This document shows positions 10,088 through 17,096 of a stretch of DNA of 64,000 nt, in pieces. The DNA is from Cronobacter universalis NCTC 9529 (GTDB lineage Bacteria > Pseudomonadota > Gammaproteobacteria > Enterobacterales > Enterobacteriaceae), in NCBI RefSeq assembly GCF_001277175.1, contig NZ_CP012257.1, positions 558,001 through 622,000 on the forward strand, written 5' to 3'. The first letter of the stretch is position 1. The number at the start of each line of letters is the position of its first letter. Under the pieces are notes generated by a model that was not told where the DNA came from, did no database searches, and saw only the letters and a list, made by a program, of their open reading frames with translations. A program made the position numbers and the translations under genes.

Positions 10088-10532
10088 TATCCCCACCAAC
10101 ACCGGCATGCCCGGCGTGGAATTAATTAAATCCTTTGAAGGGCTGCGTCTGGATAAATACCAGGACGCCGTCGGCAAATGGACCATCGGCTACGGCCATC
10201 TTATTTTGCCGAATGAGAATTTTACCCGCGCCTTAACGCTACAGGAGGCGGAAGATCTCCTGCGCGCCGATTTAGGCATGACCGAGCGCGGTATTCGCCA
10301 GATGGTGAAAGTGGATCTCAACCAGAACCAGTTTGATGCGCTGGTGAGCTTCGCCTTTAACGTCGGCCTTGGCAATCTGCAAAGCAGCACGCTGTTGCGA
10401 TTACTGAATCAGGGCAGTTATCGCGAGGCGGCGGATCAGCTTTTACGCTGGAATAAAGCAGGCGGTAATGTGCTCGCCGGATTAACCCGTCGCCGCGAAG
10501 CCGAGCGTCTTTTATTTCTGACCGCCCTCTGA
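10080..10532 (+). CDS. T4-type lysozyme (GH24 endolysin), no signal peptide
   Basis: A 150-residue muramidase that cleaves the peptidoglycan glycan strand. The catalytic triad is spaced exactly as in T4 lysozyme: Glu20 (KSFEG), Asp29 and Thr35 (GKWTIGYGH), with E+9=D and D+6=T. The C terminus has the usual NVGLGNL and LTRRREAERLLF elements. The N terminus has neither a Sec signal nor a signal-anchor helix, so reaching the periplasm would need a holin; two holin-like genes lie just downstream. The start at 10080 has AGGAG and lies inside the preceding gene; a longer frame from 10026 is less likely. Confidence 0.9.
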   Translation: MANIPTNTGMPGVELIKSFEGLRLDKYQDAVGKWTIGYGHLILPNENFTRALTLQEAEDLLRADLGMTERGIRQMVKVDLNQNQFDALVSFAFNVGLGNLQSSTLLRLLNQGSYREAADQLLRWNKAGGNVLAGLTRRREAERLLFLTAL

Positions 10533-10555
10533 CGCGCTTATTTAAGGAATAACTT

Positions 10556-11038
10556 ATGAAACGTTTTAAATACATGCCGTTCGGCATGGGGCTTGCTGCA
10601 TGCCTTTTTGCGTTACCGGGTTATGCCAGCCTGCCGGAATGCGATGTGGTGGTGAATAACGCGAATCAGGAACTGGTGGCGCAAAATAAAAAGCCCGTTA
10701 AGGATGTCGCTAAACTCACCGGGTTATTACGCACGCTGAATAAAGACGACGTGCTGCCCCGTGAATATGTGACGCGCGATGAGGCGCGAAAGCTTGGCTG
10801 GAGCGGCAACCCGCAGGATTCATTGTGGAACGTCTGGGCGCTCAATAAAAAGCAGCTGGGCGGGGATCGCTACACCGGCGCGCCGCTGCCGGAGCCGGGC
10901 GTGTGGTACACCGCCGATATCGACAGCGTGCGGGGCATCAGCAGCGGTCGGCATCTTATCTTCAGCGCGCAGAGTATGACGCGCTATCTCTCGACGGATA
11001 ACGATGCCAGCGCGGTTGTACTTCCTCCCTGCCAGTAA
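10556..11038 (+). CDS. Secreted barnase-like (N1/Ba RNase fold) protein, active site apparently lost
   Basis: A 160-residue protein with a Sec signal peptide (cleavage likely after GYA near residue 24). The mature part carries barnase landmarks in order: LPREYVTRDEARKLGW (compare LPDNYITKSEAQALGW of barnase), LGGDRYTGAPLP, WYTADID and HLIFSAQ. By my hand alignment the catalytic Glu73 position is Thr, Arg83 is Ser and His102 is Asn, so ribonuclease activity is doubtful. Two cysteines in the mature chain, near each end, could form a disulfide. No barstar-like gene is adjacent. The fold assignment is fairly secure; catalytic loss is an inference. Confidence 0.72.
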   Translation: MKRFKYMPFGMGLAACLFALPGYASLPECDVVVNNANQELVAQNKKPVKDVAKLTGLLRTLNKDDVLPREYVTRDEARKLGWSGNPQDSLWNVWALNKKQLGGDRYTGAPLPEPGVWYTADIDSVRGISSGRHLIFSAQSMTRYLSTDNDASAVVLPPCQ

Positions 11039-11043
11039 CCGCC

Positions 11044-11078
11044 GCGGCCTCAGCGCCTTGTGCGCCGGGGCCGCTTTT
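11044..11078 (+). terminator. Stem-loop with T-run after the barnase-like gene
   Basis: GCGGCC at 11044 pairs with GGCCGC at 11069-11074, followed by TTTT. It probably acts as an attenuator within the run, since the next gene starts 14 bases later. Confidence 0.55.
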
Positions 11079-11091
11079 CCGAGGTGCCGTT

Positions 11092-11511
11092 ATGGCGGAT
11101 CAAAACATTCATGAGCTGTTAAGCCAGTGTCTCGCCGCGCTCGCCGGATTGTTTGGCGGGCTGAGCGTGTCGTTCTTCTGGCAGCCTAAAAAACTGCATC
11201 AGCATGGCCGACTGGCGGCGGGGGTGATTATCGGCGCCATTAGCGTCAGCACCACGTTTACGCTGGGTGGGTTTATTTCGCACTGGCTGGGGATGAACTT
11301 CCGGGACAGTGATATCGCTATGGGGATCGGGTATTTCGTCGGCGCGCTGAGCGTCGGGATGATCGCCTGGGTCGCCAACTTTTTTAACCGTCGCGAAGGG
11401 CACGACATTTTGCAGGTGGCGGGCGAGCTTAAGCGTGTCGCCCGCGGCGTGGCGAAACGCGCGCCCGCGCGTAAACGCTCGCCCCGACGCCCGAAATCAG
11501 GAGAAACATAA
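11092..11511 (+). CDS. Holin-like small membrane protein
   Basis: A 139-residue protein with three predicted membrane helices (about 13-30, 42-64, 74-97) and a strongly basic C-terminal tail (RKRSPRRPKS region). Size, three helices and basic tail fit class I phage holins, which open the inner membrane to a signal-less lysozyme. I do not recognise a specific family, so the assignment rests on architecture and on the neighbouring lysozyme. Its stop codon overlaps the next start by one base. Confidence 0.55.
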   Translation: MADQNIHELLSQCLAALAGLFGGLSVSFFWQPKKLHQHGRLAAGVIIGAISVSTTFTLGGFISHWLGMNFRDSDIAMGIGYFVGALSVGMIAWVANFFNRREGHDILQVAGELKRVARGVAKRAPARKRSPRRPKSGET

Positions 11512-11894
11512 TGCCATCGATAAAATTACTGTTCTGGGCCGTGACGCTGATTGATATCACCGTGGCGATTGTGATTTTTATCAGCTCGCTGAACACAAGA
11601 ATGCTGTTAATTCCGCTGTGGTATCGGCTCGGGTTATTAGTCGCCGCATTTGGTTTCGCGGCCCAGAGTGGGCTTAATTTGCCGTATTTACTGCTGGATA
11701 AAAATATCATGGCGCAGACCTTGCCCTTCTGGATATTAAAAGATATGGGCGTTGGACTGGTGGCGATTTATTATTTCTGGAACGTCATGAAAAGCCGTAA
11801 AACAACCGCATCTCCGCCAGGGCGTAAAAAAGCTATCACACCTGCCCGCAAAAAATCTCCGACACGTTCGCCCCGTAAAAAGACCACGCCATAA
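11511..11894 (+). CDS. Second holin-like small membrane protein
   Basis: A 127-residue protein with an AGGAG site. The first 85 residues contain about three hydrophobic segments (5-25, 34-52, 68-90). The last 35 residues are very rich in Lys/Arg/Pro (for example RKKAITPARKKSPTRSPRKK). Two adjacent, coupled holin-like genes suggest a holin and antiholin or a hetero-oligomeric pore; this is inference from architecture and context. Confidence 0.55.
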   Translation: MPSIKLLFWAVTLIDITVAIVIFISSLNTRMLLIPLWYRLGLLVAAFGFAAQSGLNLPYLLLDKNIMAQTLPFWILKDMGVGLVAIYYFWNVMKSRKTTASPPGRKKAITPARKKSPTRSPRKKTTP

Positions 11895-11895
11895 C

Positions 11896-11933
11896 CATTC
11901 CCGGAATAGCTCACAAGGTTATTCCGGGAAATG
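11896..11933 (+). terminator. Long stem-loop after the holin-like genes
   Basis: TTCCCGGAATA and TATTCCGGGAA form a perfect 11-bp stem with an 11-base loop. There is no T-run, so it may be a Rho-assisted or processing hairpin closing the operon. Confidence 0.5.
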
Positions 11934-11965
11934 GCCCAGGCTAAACGCCGCTGATTTCCTGCCAC

Positions 11966-12020
11966 CCGGCGAATATGCCTGTTGCCTGCCTGAATTTATT
12001 TTATACCTGCGAGTTCGCAT
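11966..12020 (+). promoter_or_regulatory. Second copy of the bipartite promoter element
   Basis: CCGGCGAATATG at 11966-11977 and CCTGCGAGTTCGCAT at 12006-12020 repeat the blocks found before the first DUF2589 gene, with 40 rather than 41 bases between block starts. The downstream block ends 30 bases before the RNase A-like start codon. Confidence 0.6.
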
Positions 12021-12049
12021 TCCCTTTTATTTACGTGCAGGAGAGAGAT

Positions 12050-12568
12050 ATGTTTACTATTAATCTGGTATCAGGTATCACCAAAACCCGCGTCATGTCC
12101 GGCGCTTTTGCCGCTACATTAATGGCGTTTTCTTTTAGTAGCTGGGCCCTGAATGGCCCCGCGTGTAATGTTCCGCAGCCGGGTGGTGAAGCGGCCTGGG
12201 CGGCGGCGCAGGATAACGCGGGCGGACATCTGGATAAATGCCATATTGATATAACAGATGACAAGCTTCGACAGCGTGTTCAGTCAGGTTATACAGGTTG
12301 CCGTAAGACGGGAACAGCGTCGACCTGGCTTAATGCAGAGGTGATGTGGAAAACGGTAGGTGGAGCGATTCAGGAATTTTGCCGCGAACCAGAGCCAACT
12401 GACAATTTCGTCATTTTAGAACCCCAGATGGAAGGAAGTGCCTCGGATATCGTTGGCAGAGGTTATCGTAAAAGTGGCTTCTTTAATATCAAGGGTGACG
12501 GAAAGGCTCTTGTTATTATGTTAAGAAAAAATGATAAGTGGCATGTATTAACCGGCTATCCGCAGTAA
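12050..12568 (+). CDS. Secreted RNase A-like protein (bacterial CdiA-CT RNase A domain type)
   Basis: A 172-residue protein with a Sec signal peptide (cleavage after SSWA, about residue 36) and AGGAGAG before the ATG at 12050. The mature domain fits what I remember of the bacterial RNase A-like toxin family found at CdiA C termini: GGHLDKCHI, DKLRQRV, TASTW, GRGYR and the closing HVLTGYP. The family's described catalytic residues (His, Arg, Thr, Tyr) have counterparts in GGH, LRQR and LTGY, so it may be active. It is a free-standing exported protein, not a CdiA fusion. No immunity gene is evident beside it. Confidence 0.68.
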   Translation: MFTINLVSGITKTRVMSGAFAATLMAFSFSSWALNGPACNVPQPGGEAAWAAAQDNAGGHLDKCHIDITDDKLRQRVQSGYTGCRKTGTASTWLNAEVMWKTVGGAIQEFCREPEPTDNFVILEPQMEGSASDIVGRGYRKSGFFNIKGDGKALVIMLRKNDKWHVLTGYPQ

Positions 12569-12575
12569 ATAAACA

Positions 12576-12604
12576 GGGGCATTGTGCAGCGCATAATGCC
12601 CCTT
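12576..12604 (+). terminator. Terminator of the RNase A-like gene
   Basis: GGGGCATTGTGC pairs with GCATAATGCCCC around an AGC loop, followed by TTAAT. The converging LuxR-type gene ends 50 bases further on. Confidence 0.65.
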
Positions 12605-12656
12605 AATCATTGGTAAAAATTCATCGTGTGTAGACAGTCAACAAATCAACAGAGCA

Positions 12657-13259
12657 TTATTCATCCCCGGAATACAACATGGCCGCCTGGGTGCGATTCG
12701 TGACGTTAAGACGCCGGAATATCGACTCCAGATGGGCCTTCACCGTGCCGGCGCTGATGTTCAGATGGCGGCTGATCTGCTTGTTCGATTCCCCCGCCGC
12801 CAGCAGCTTAAGGATTTCACGCTGGCGCTCGCTCAGCCGCGCCAGCGCGCCGGGCCCGCTGTCCAGCAGCGAAATACTCTCCTGCGGGAAGCACAACATC
12901 CCCATTGCGGCGGCGCGCAGCGTCTGGACGATCGCTTCCGGCGGCGAATCGCGCCGTACAAACGCCGCCACATGATGACGCAGAAACAGCCGCAGCAACG
13001 CAGGCTGGCACTGATTTACCAGCAGCACGACCGGAAGGGCCGGGTGACGCTGCGCTAAATCATCCAGCAAATCAATGTTTACGCTTTTGCCTGCATCACC
13101 ATCCAGCAAAATCAACGAGGCCGGAAAATAACCGAGTGTAGTATCAATCTCATCCGGATTATTTAATCCGCAGATGGTTATTTCTGGAATAAACTGCTTC
13201 AACACCGATGCCATTCCTTCAATAAATATTGATTGCTTATCAACCATTAACACATTCAT
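12657..13259 (-). CDS. LuxR/FixJ-type response-regulator-like transcription factor
   Basis: A 200-residue protein. The N-terminal receiver-like domain has Asp7 in the acidic pocket and a candidate phospho-acceptor Asp53 (LILLDGD), but the usual lysine near residue 109 is Arg (FVRRDSP), so phosphorylation control may be altered or absent. The C-terminal LuxR helix-turn-helix spans about 141-195 (LSERQREILKLLAAGESNKQ start). No kinase gene is adjacent. It converges on the RNase A-like gene and is the obvious candidate regulator of the 8.6-12.6 kb cassette; that link is an inference from position. Confidence 0.85.
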   Translation of the reverse strand: MNVLMVDKQSIFIEGMASVLKQFIPEITICGLNNPDEIDTTLGYFPASLILLDGDAGKSVNIDLLDDLAQRHPALPVVLLVNQCQPALLRLFLRHHVAAFVRRDSPPEAIVQTLRAAAMGMLCFPQESISLLDSGPGALARLSERQREILKLLAAGESNKQISRHLNISAGTVKAHLESIFRRLNVTNRTQAAMLYSGDE

Positions 13260-13609
13260 TGTGAATCTCCATGCAGTAGCGCTCGTTGGGGAGTCTATTA
13301 GCAGAAAGAGTATTCAATGAGACGAAAAAAATAAAAGAGGCTATTTGCCCTAGGTCTTTTTACCGATGGCATCAATGGCATAATTAAAAAGGGTAAAAAT
13401 AATTAAAGAAATATCATATATAGAGCGACACGGTTTTTTGTCTGTTTATTTGTGGCTGATTTTTATAGAAAGATAAAAAGGGTATTTAACGATTTATCTG
13501 TTATTAACCAAACCGGATGCGCTTGCTTAAAGGCTGCGGCATTATTCAGCTCGCCGGGACATTGATCCCGGCATGTGAATAGCGTCACAACCTGAATATG
13601 AAATGCGTT
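13260..13609. promoter_or_regulatory. AT-rich intergenic region upstream of the LuxR-type gene
   Basis: About 350 bases with much lower GC than the flanks and no convincing ORF. It must contain the promoter of the leftward LuxR-type gene and the 3' end of the methyltransferase transcript. I see runs of A/T (13321-13500) but no clear operator or RNA. Confidence 0.4.
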
Positions 13610-14188
13610 TTAGCGCTTTACAAGCAACCCATTCAGCCAATGCTCGCGGCGCTCCGGGCGTTTATCCTGCGTCACCCACAACGCCTGTGGCGACAGCTCA
13701 GGAAAGGCGGCCAGCAGCGCCATCAGGCGGGCTTCGTTCATATCGGTAAAACGCCGCCCCTGCTGTTCGCGCTCGCCCTCGCCATATTTAAACGAGAGAT
13801 ACCAGACGCCGCCGGGCTTCAGCGCGGCCGACAGCTTTTGCATGGCAACGGGCAGTTCGTCATGCGAGAGATGCAGCAGCGACGCGCAGCACCAGATGCC
13901 GTCGTAGCGTTCCACCGCAGCAAGATCGCTAAACGTCATCTCCTTTACCGGCAGGCCGCTGTGCGCCCGCGCCAGCACGACCAGTTCGCCGCAGGCGTCG
14001 AACGCCTCAACCTCGTAGCCCATCTGACGGAACGCGAGCGCATCGCGCCCGGAGCCGCAGCCTGCGTCCAGAACGCGCGCGCCCGCAGGCAGGTGCGGGG
14101 TGAATGCGTCATATAACGAGGACATATCGACCGCGACGGTGCCCTCGAAAAACTCATGCGCGTTGGCCTGGTAATAGCTCTGCGTCAT
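13610..14188 (-). CDS. Class I SAM-dependent methyltransferase
   Basis: A 192-residue Rossmann-fold methyltransferase starting MTQSYYQANAHEFFEGTVAV. The SAM-binding loop is VLDAGCGSGRDA, followed by an acidic strand end (EAFDACGE) and the post-motif SFKYGEGE region. It resembles small-molecule methyltransferases of the TehB/UbiE kind and lacks DNA-methylase motifs such as DPPY. Its ATG overlaps the stop of the upstream HNH gene (TGATG), so the two are translationally coupled. The longer frame upstream lies inside the HNH gene and lacks a better start. Confidence 0.82.
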   Translation of the reverse strand: MTQSYYQANAHEFFEGTVAVDMSSLYDAFTPHLPAGARVLDAGCGSGRDALAFRQMGYEVEAFDACGELVVLARAHSGLPVKEMTFSDLAAVERYDGIWCCASLLHLSHDELPVAMQKLSAALKPGGVWYLSFKYGEGEREQQGRRFTDMNEARLMALLAAFPELSPQALWVTQDKRPERREHWLNGLLVKR

Positions 14189-15204
14189 CAGAAAATCAGC
14201 TCCTGTTGCTGCTCGGGCGCCCACTGCCGTAGGCGGTTCGCAAAGGCGGCGTTCCAGGCATCCTGCAAAAAGGTTTTACGCTGGCGTTCATTATTACCCG
14301 TCTGGTTAATGATTGCCTCATGCAGCGGCAGGCGGCTGTTAATAAAGTATTCGTTTCGGGCATGCAGCCGTGCCAGTAGCGCAAGCGTGGGGACGCGGGC
14401 GGTTTTGCCGTTTTCGCCGCGGTTACAGCTGCGACACGCAAGCACCAGATTCCAGACGCCGTTGAGGTTAACGCCCGGCAGTTGGGCGGCGAGCGGCAGA
14501 AAGTGGTCGACATCGGCAAGCGTCGGGTGGTGTTTCTCAAGGCTGATGGGCGCGTTGCAGTAAAAACAGTGGCCCTTCTGGTAGCCGTTCAGGCTGTTGC
14601 GACAGCTCGTCAGCGCGATGCGCGATGAGCTTAAGCGGGTGAAGAGGGTTTCCTGCTCAGGGTCGTAATGGACATCCAGCAACTGCGGCGGCAGGTTCAT
14701 CTGCCAGGCTTTTTCGACCAGCCGCCAGCGGGCGTCGGTTTCATGCGTAAGATTCGCGAACTGCGTGGTTTCCGTGAGGCGATAAAAGTCATCGGTCAGG
14801 CGGATGGCTTTGTGGGCGCGCTGTTCGTTGATGAAAAACGGTTTCGCGATCGGCCCGCCGCTGACATTGTGAAACGCCTTCAGCACGACGTTAAACCCGT
14901 GCCTGACCGTCGCCTCGATAAGCTGCCCCTGCGTTATCTCCTGCTGGTTAAACTGCTGACAGGCAAGGATGAACTGACCAGGACGCTTTATGTTGAGGAT
15001 TTGCTTAGGCGCTTCTCTGAGGTGCGCGCAGATATGCGTGCTAAATGGCAGCGCCAGGTCTTCGAGCTTCACGAGGCTGTTTTCGCGCTTCACCTCGTAC
15101 AGCGCCTGCGCCAGCGCGAACTTGTACGTGGCGAAGTTGTTTCCAAAAAGGATCACGCCGCGCCAGTAGTTTTCCGGCGTGGGATCTTTCTCGAAAAAAT
15201 CCAT
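14188..15204 (-). CDS. HNH endonuclease family protein
   Basis: A 338-residue protein. The C-terminal half has an HNH/zinc-finger nuclease core: CFYCNAPI, then DVDHFLPLA, then NGVWNLVLACRSCNRGENGK, giving two CxxC knuckles and the DH/N metal site. The N-terminal 200 residues are not recognisable. HNH proteins of this kind cut DNA, often in phage defence or restriction, but the target here is unknown. It forms a two-gene operon with the methyltransferase and lies just upstream of tRNA-Leu, a common insertion hotspot. It is GC-rich like the backbone. Confidence 0.78.
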   Translation of the reverse strand: MDFFEKDPTPENYWRGVILFGNNFATYKFALAQALYEVKRENSLVKLEDLALPFSTHICAHLREAPKQILNIKRPGQFILACQQFNQQEITQGQLIEATVRHGFNVVLKAFHNVSGGPIAKPFFINEQRAHKAIRLTDDFYRLTETTQFANLTHETDARWRLVEKAWQMNLPPQLLDVHYDPEQETLFTRLSSSRIALTSCRNSLNGYQKGHCFYCNAPISLEKHHPTLADVDHFLPLAAQLPGVNLNGVWNLVLACRSCNRGENGKTARVPTLALLARLHARNEYFINSRLPLHEAIINQTGNNERQRKTFLQDAWNAAFANRLRQWAPEQQQELIF

Positions 15205-15409
15205 ATGTTGTCCTGTCAGGGGAGGAGAGGGCGAGCCGCATGGGTAGTGAAGCCCGTTACGGGATCACATAACAAATGAAAGGTGATGTAAACCTGCAAA
15301 TGATTGTTTTGATGAATTTGTGAGCGGGGAGAAGAAGGAAAGGATGGAGAAAGGAGGAGGCGTTATGCTGAAATTTTCAGCACTCGACAGGACGGCGCAA
15401 GAGCGCTGC

Positions 15410-15437
15410 TTGCATGGCGGCCCCTGACAGGTATAAT
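15410..15437 (+). promoter_or_regulatory. Promoter of tRNA-Leu
   Basis: TTGCAT (-35, 15410-15415), 16 bases, then TATAAT (-10, 15432-15437), followed by a C-rich discriminator. It lies at the right distance before the tRNA 5' end at 15464. Confidence 0.75.
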
Positions 15438-15463
15438 CCCAACGTTTTCCGCATCCCTTCCGT

Positions 15464-15548
15464 GCCGGAGTGGCGAAATCGGTAGACGCAGTTGATTCAA
15501 AATCAACCGTAGAAATACGTGCCGGTTCGAGTCCGGCCTTCGGCACCA
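15464..15548 (+). tRNA. leuX: tRNA-Leu (anticodon CAA)
   Basis: An 85-base type II tRNA with encoded CCA. The acceptor GCCGGAG pairs with CTTCGGC (one G-U). The anticodon loop TTCAAAA gives CAA, and the variable arm and GGTTCGAGTCC T-arm match enterobacterial tRNA-Leu of leuX, a classic island insertion site. Its last 21 bases are duplicated at 41851-41871. Confidence 0.96.
15528..15548 (+). repeat. attL: tRNA 3' end (21-bp direct repeat)
   Basis: The last 21 bases of the tRNA (CGAGTCC to CACCA) recur exactly at 41851-41871. The sequences diverge on both sides, as expected for the core of an integrase attachment site that regenerates the tRNA. Confidence 0.9.
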
Positions 15549-15671
15549 TACAAAGCTTTTTTCAAGTCTACTAACGTCTACTTTAGTCCATAAAAACAGT
15601 AAGTTAAGCAGGTTTCTGGCTTTTCTTAGTCTGTACACGTCTACTCAATTCCTTGAACATATACCAACTGA

Positions 15672-15692
15672 TGATGGTATAACTGATGGTAT
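15672..15692 (+). repeat. Paired arm-type integrase-site candidates, left end
   Basis: TGATGGTAT occurs at 15672-15680 and 15684-15692, 12 bases apart, between attL and the integrase gene. An identical pair with the same spacing and orientation lies inside the right end (41774-41794), as expected for integrase arm-binding sites. Confidence 0.6.
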
Positions 15693-15737
15693 TCCCGGTT
15701 CGATTGATTTTGGTACCAACACTGGAGGTATCAACTG

Positions 15738-16985
15738 ATGGCACTCACCGATATCAAAGTTAGGACTACCAAGCCCTCCGACAAACCCTTCAAACTCACA
15801 GATGGGCAGGGTATGCACCTGCTGATCAATCCCAATGGTTCAAAATACTGGCGACTCCAATACCGTTTCGGGGGCAAACAGAAAGTTTTAGCATTGGGTG
15901 TTTATCCAATGGTCTCTCTTGGTGAAGCCCGCAGGAAGCGAGATGAAGCCAAAAAGTTGGTATCTGATGGCATCGACCCTTCTGAGAAGAAAAAAGCAGA
16001 TAAGATTGAGCAAAGCGAAGCCTTGACATTCGAGGCTGTCGCAAGGGACTGGCATACTGCTTGTAAAAGGAAATGGTCTGATTCCCACAGCGAGAGAGTT
16101 CTAAAAAGCATGGAAGATGGTCTCTTTACTACTATTGGTAAAAGAAAAATATCCGAGCTTAATACCAGAGATCTTCTTGCCCCTATCAAGGCTGTTGAAG
16201 CTTCCGGGCGACTGGAAGTTGCTTCCCGACTACAGCAAAGAACGACGGCAGTAATGCGATATGCTGTCCAGAACGGGCTGATAGATTACAACCCTGCTCA
16301 GGAGATGGCAGGAGCTATTGCTGTAGCCAAAAGAATCCACAGGCCTGCTTTGCCATTCGAACGATTTTCAGAACTCTTAGAACGAATTGATAACTTCAAA
16401 GGTAGGAAACTCACGAAGTTAGCCGTAAAGCTGACATTGCTCATTTTTATCCGTTCCAGTGAACTCCGATTCGCAAGATGGTCGGAGATCGACTTTGAAA
16501 ATGCGATGTGGACTATCCCTGGAGAACGCGAGCCATTGCCAGGAGTCAAATATTCCCATCGAGGCTCAAAAATGAAGACCCCACACCTCGTGCCGTTAAG
16601 TCGTCAGGCCTTAGAACTTCTAAAAGCAATCAGAGAAATCAGCGGTGAATGCGACCTTGTATTCATTGGCGATCATGATTTCAGAAAACCTATGAGCGAA
16701 AACACAGTCAACAAGGCACTAAGGTCGATGGGTTATGACACAACTGTTGAGGTATGTGGGCATGGTTTTAGAGCGATGGCTTGTAGTGCTTTGATCGAGT
16801 CAGGAAAGTGGTCGAGAGATGCTGTTGAGAGGCAGATGAGCCATCAGGAGCGGAACTCCGTTCGTGCCGCATACATTCATAAAGCTGAGCATTTGGACGA
16901 GCGTAGGTTGATGTTGCAGTGGTGGGCTGATTATCTTGATGAAACAACTGAGAGAAGAATTGCACCTTTTGATTTTGATAACTAA
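15738..16985 (+). CDS. int: P4-type tyrosine integrase
   Basis: A 415-residue site-specific recombinase starting MALTDIKVRTTKPSDKPFKL, with the N-terminal DUF4102-type domain (DGQGMHLLINPNGSKYW) of P4-family integrases, a core-binding middle and the C-terminal catalytic domain. Catalytic residues seen are Arg in SSELRFARW, His-x-x-Arg in GHGFRAMA, a second His in MSHQERNSVRA and Tyr in AAYIHK. A GGAGG site precedes the ATG. It starts 190 bases after attL and reads inward, the normal arrangement for tRNA islands, so it most likely integrates and excises the element ending at 41871. Confidence 0.95.
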   Translation: MALTDIKVRTTKPSDKPFKLTDGQGMHLLINPNGSKYWRLQYRFGGKQKVLALGVYPMVSLGEARRKRDEAKKLVSDGIDPSEKKKADKIEQSEALTFEAVARDWHTACKRKWSDSHSERVLKSMEDGLFTTIGKRKISELNTRDLLAPIKAVEASGRLEVASRLQQRTTAVMRYAVQNGLIDYNPAQEMAGAIAVAKRIHRPALPFERFSELLERIDNFKGRKLTKLAVKLTLLIFIRSSELRFARWSEIDFENAMWTIPGEREPLPGVKYSHRGSKMKTPHLVPLSRQALELLKAIREISGECDLVFIGDHDFRKPMSENTVNKALRSMGYDTTVEVCGHGFRAMACSALIESGKWSRDAVERQMSHQERNSVRAAYIHKAEHLDERRLMLQWWADYLDETTERRIAPFDFDN

Positions 16986-17004
16986 CTGATTTTAATTAAT
17001 AAAA

Positions 17005-17040
17005 TGGCGTGCTCAATAAAAAATTGAGGCGCTATTTTTT
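17005..17040 (+). terminator. Terminator of the integrase gene
   Basis: CTCAAT/ATTGAG with an outer TGGCG/CGCTA extension forms a stem followed by a run of T beginning at 17035. Confidence 0.65.
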
Positions 17041-17096
17041 TATTTTCGATTTATGTGCTATTACGAAGTAAAACTTTTTACAACGGAGTGGCATTA

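Noticed and set aside
13610..15204. Classical type II restriction-modification system
   Set aside because: The methyltransferase has small-molecule-type motifs and no DNA-methylase DPPY/ENV motif, so the pair is not called restriction-modification.
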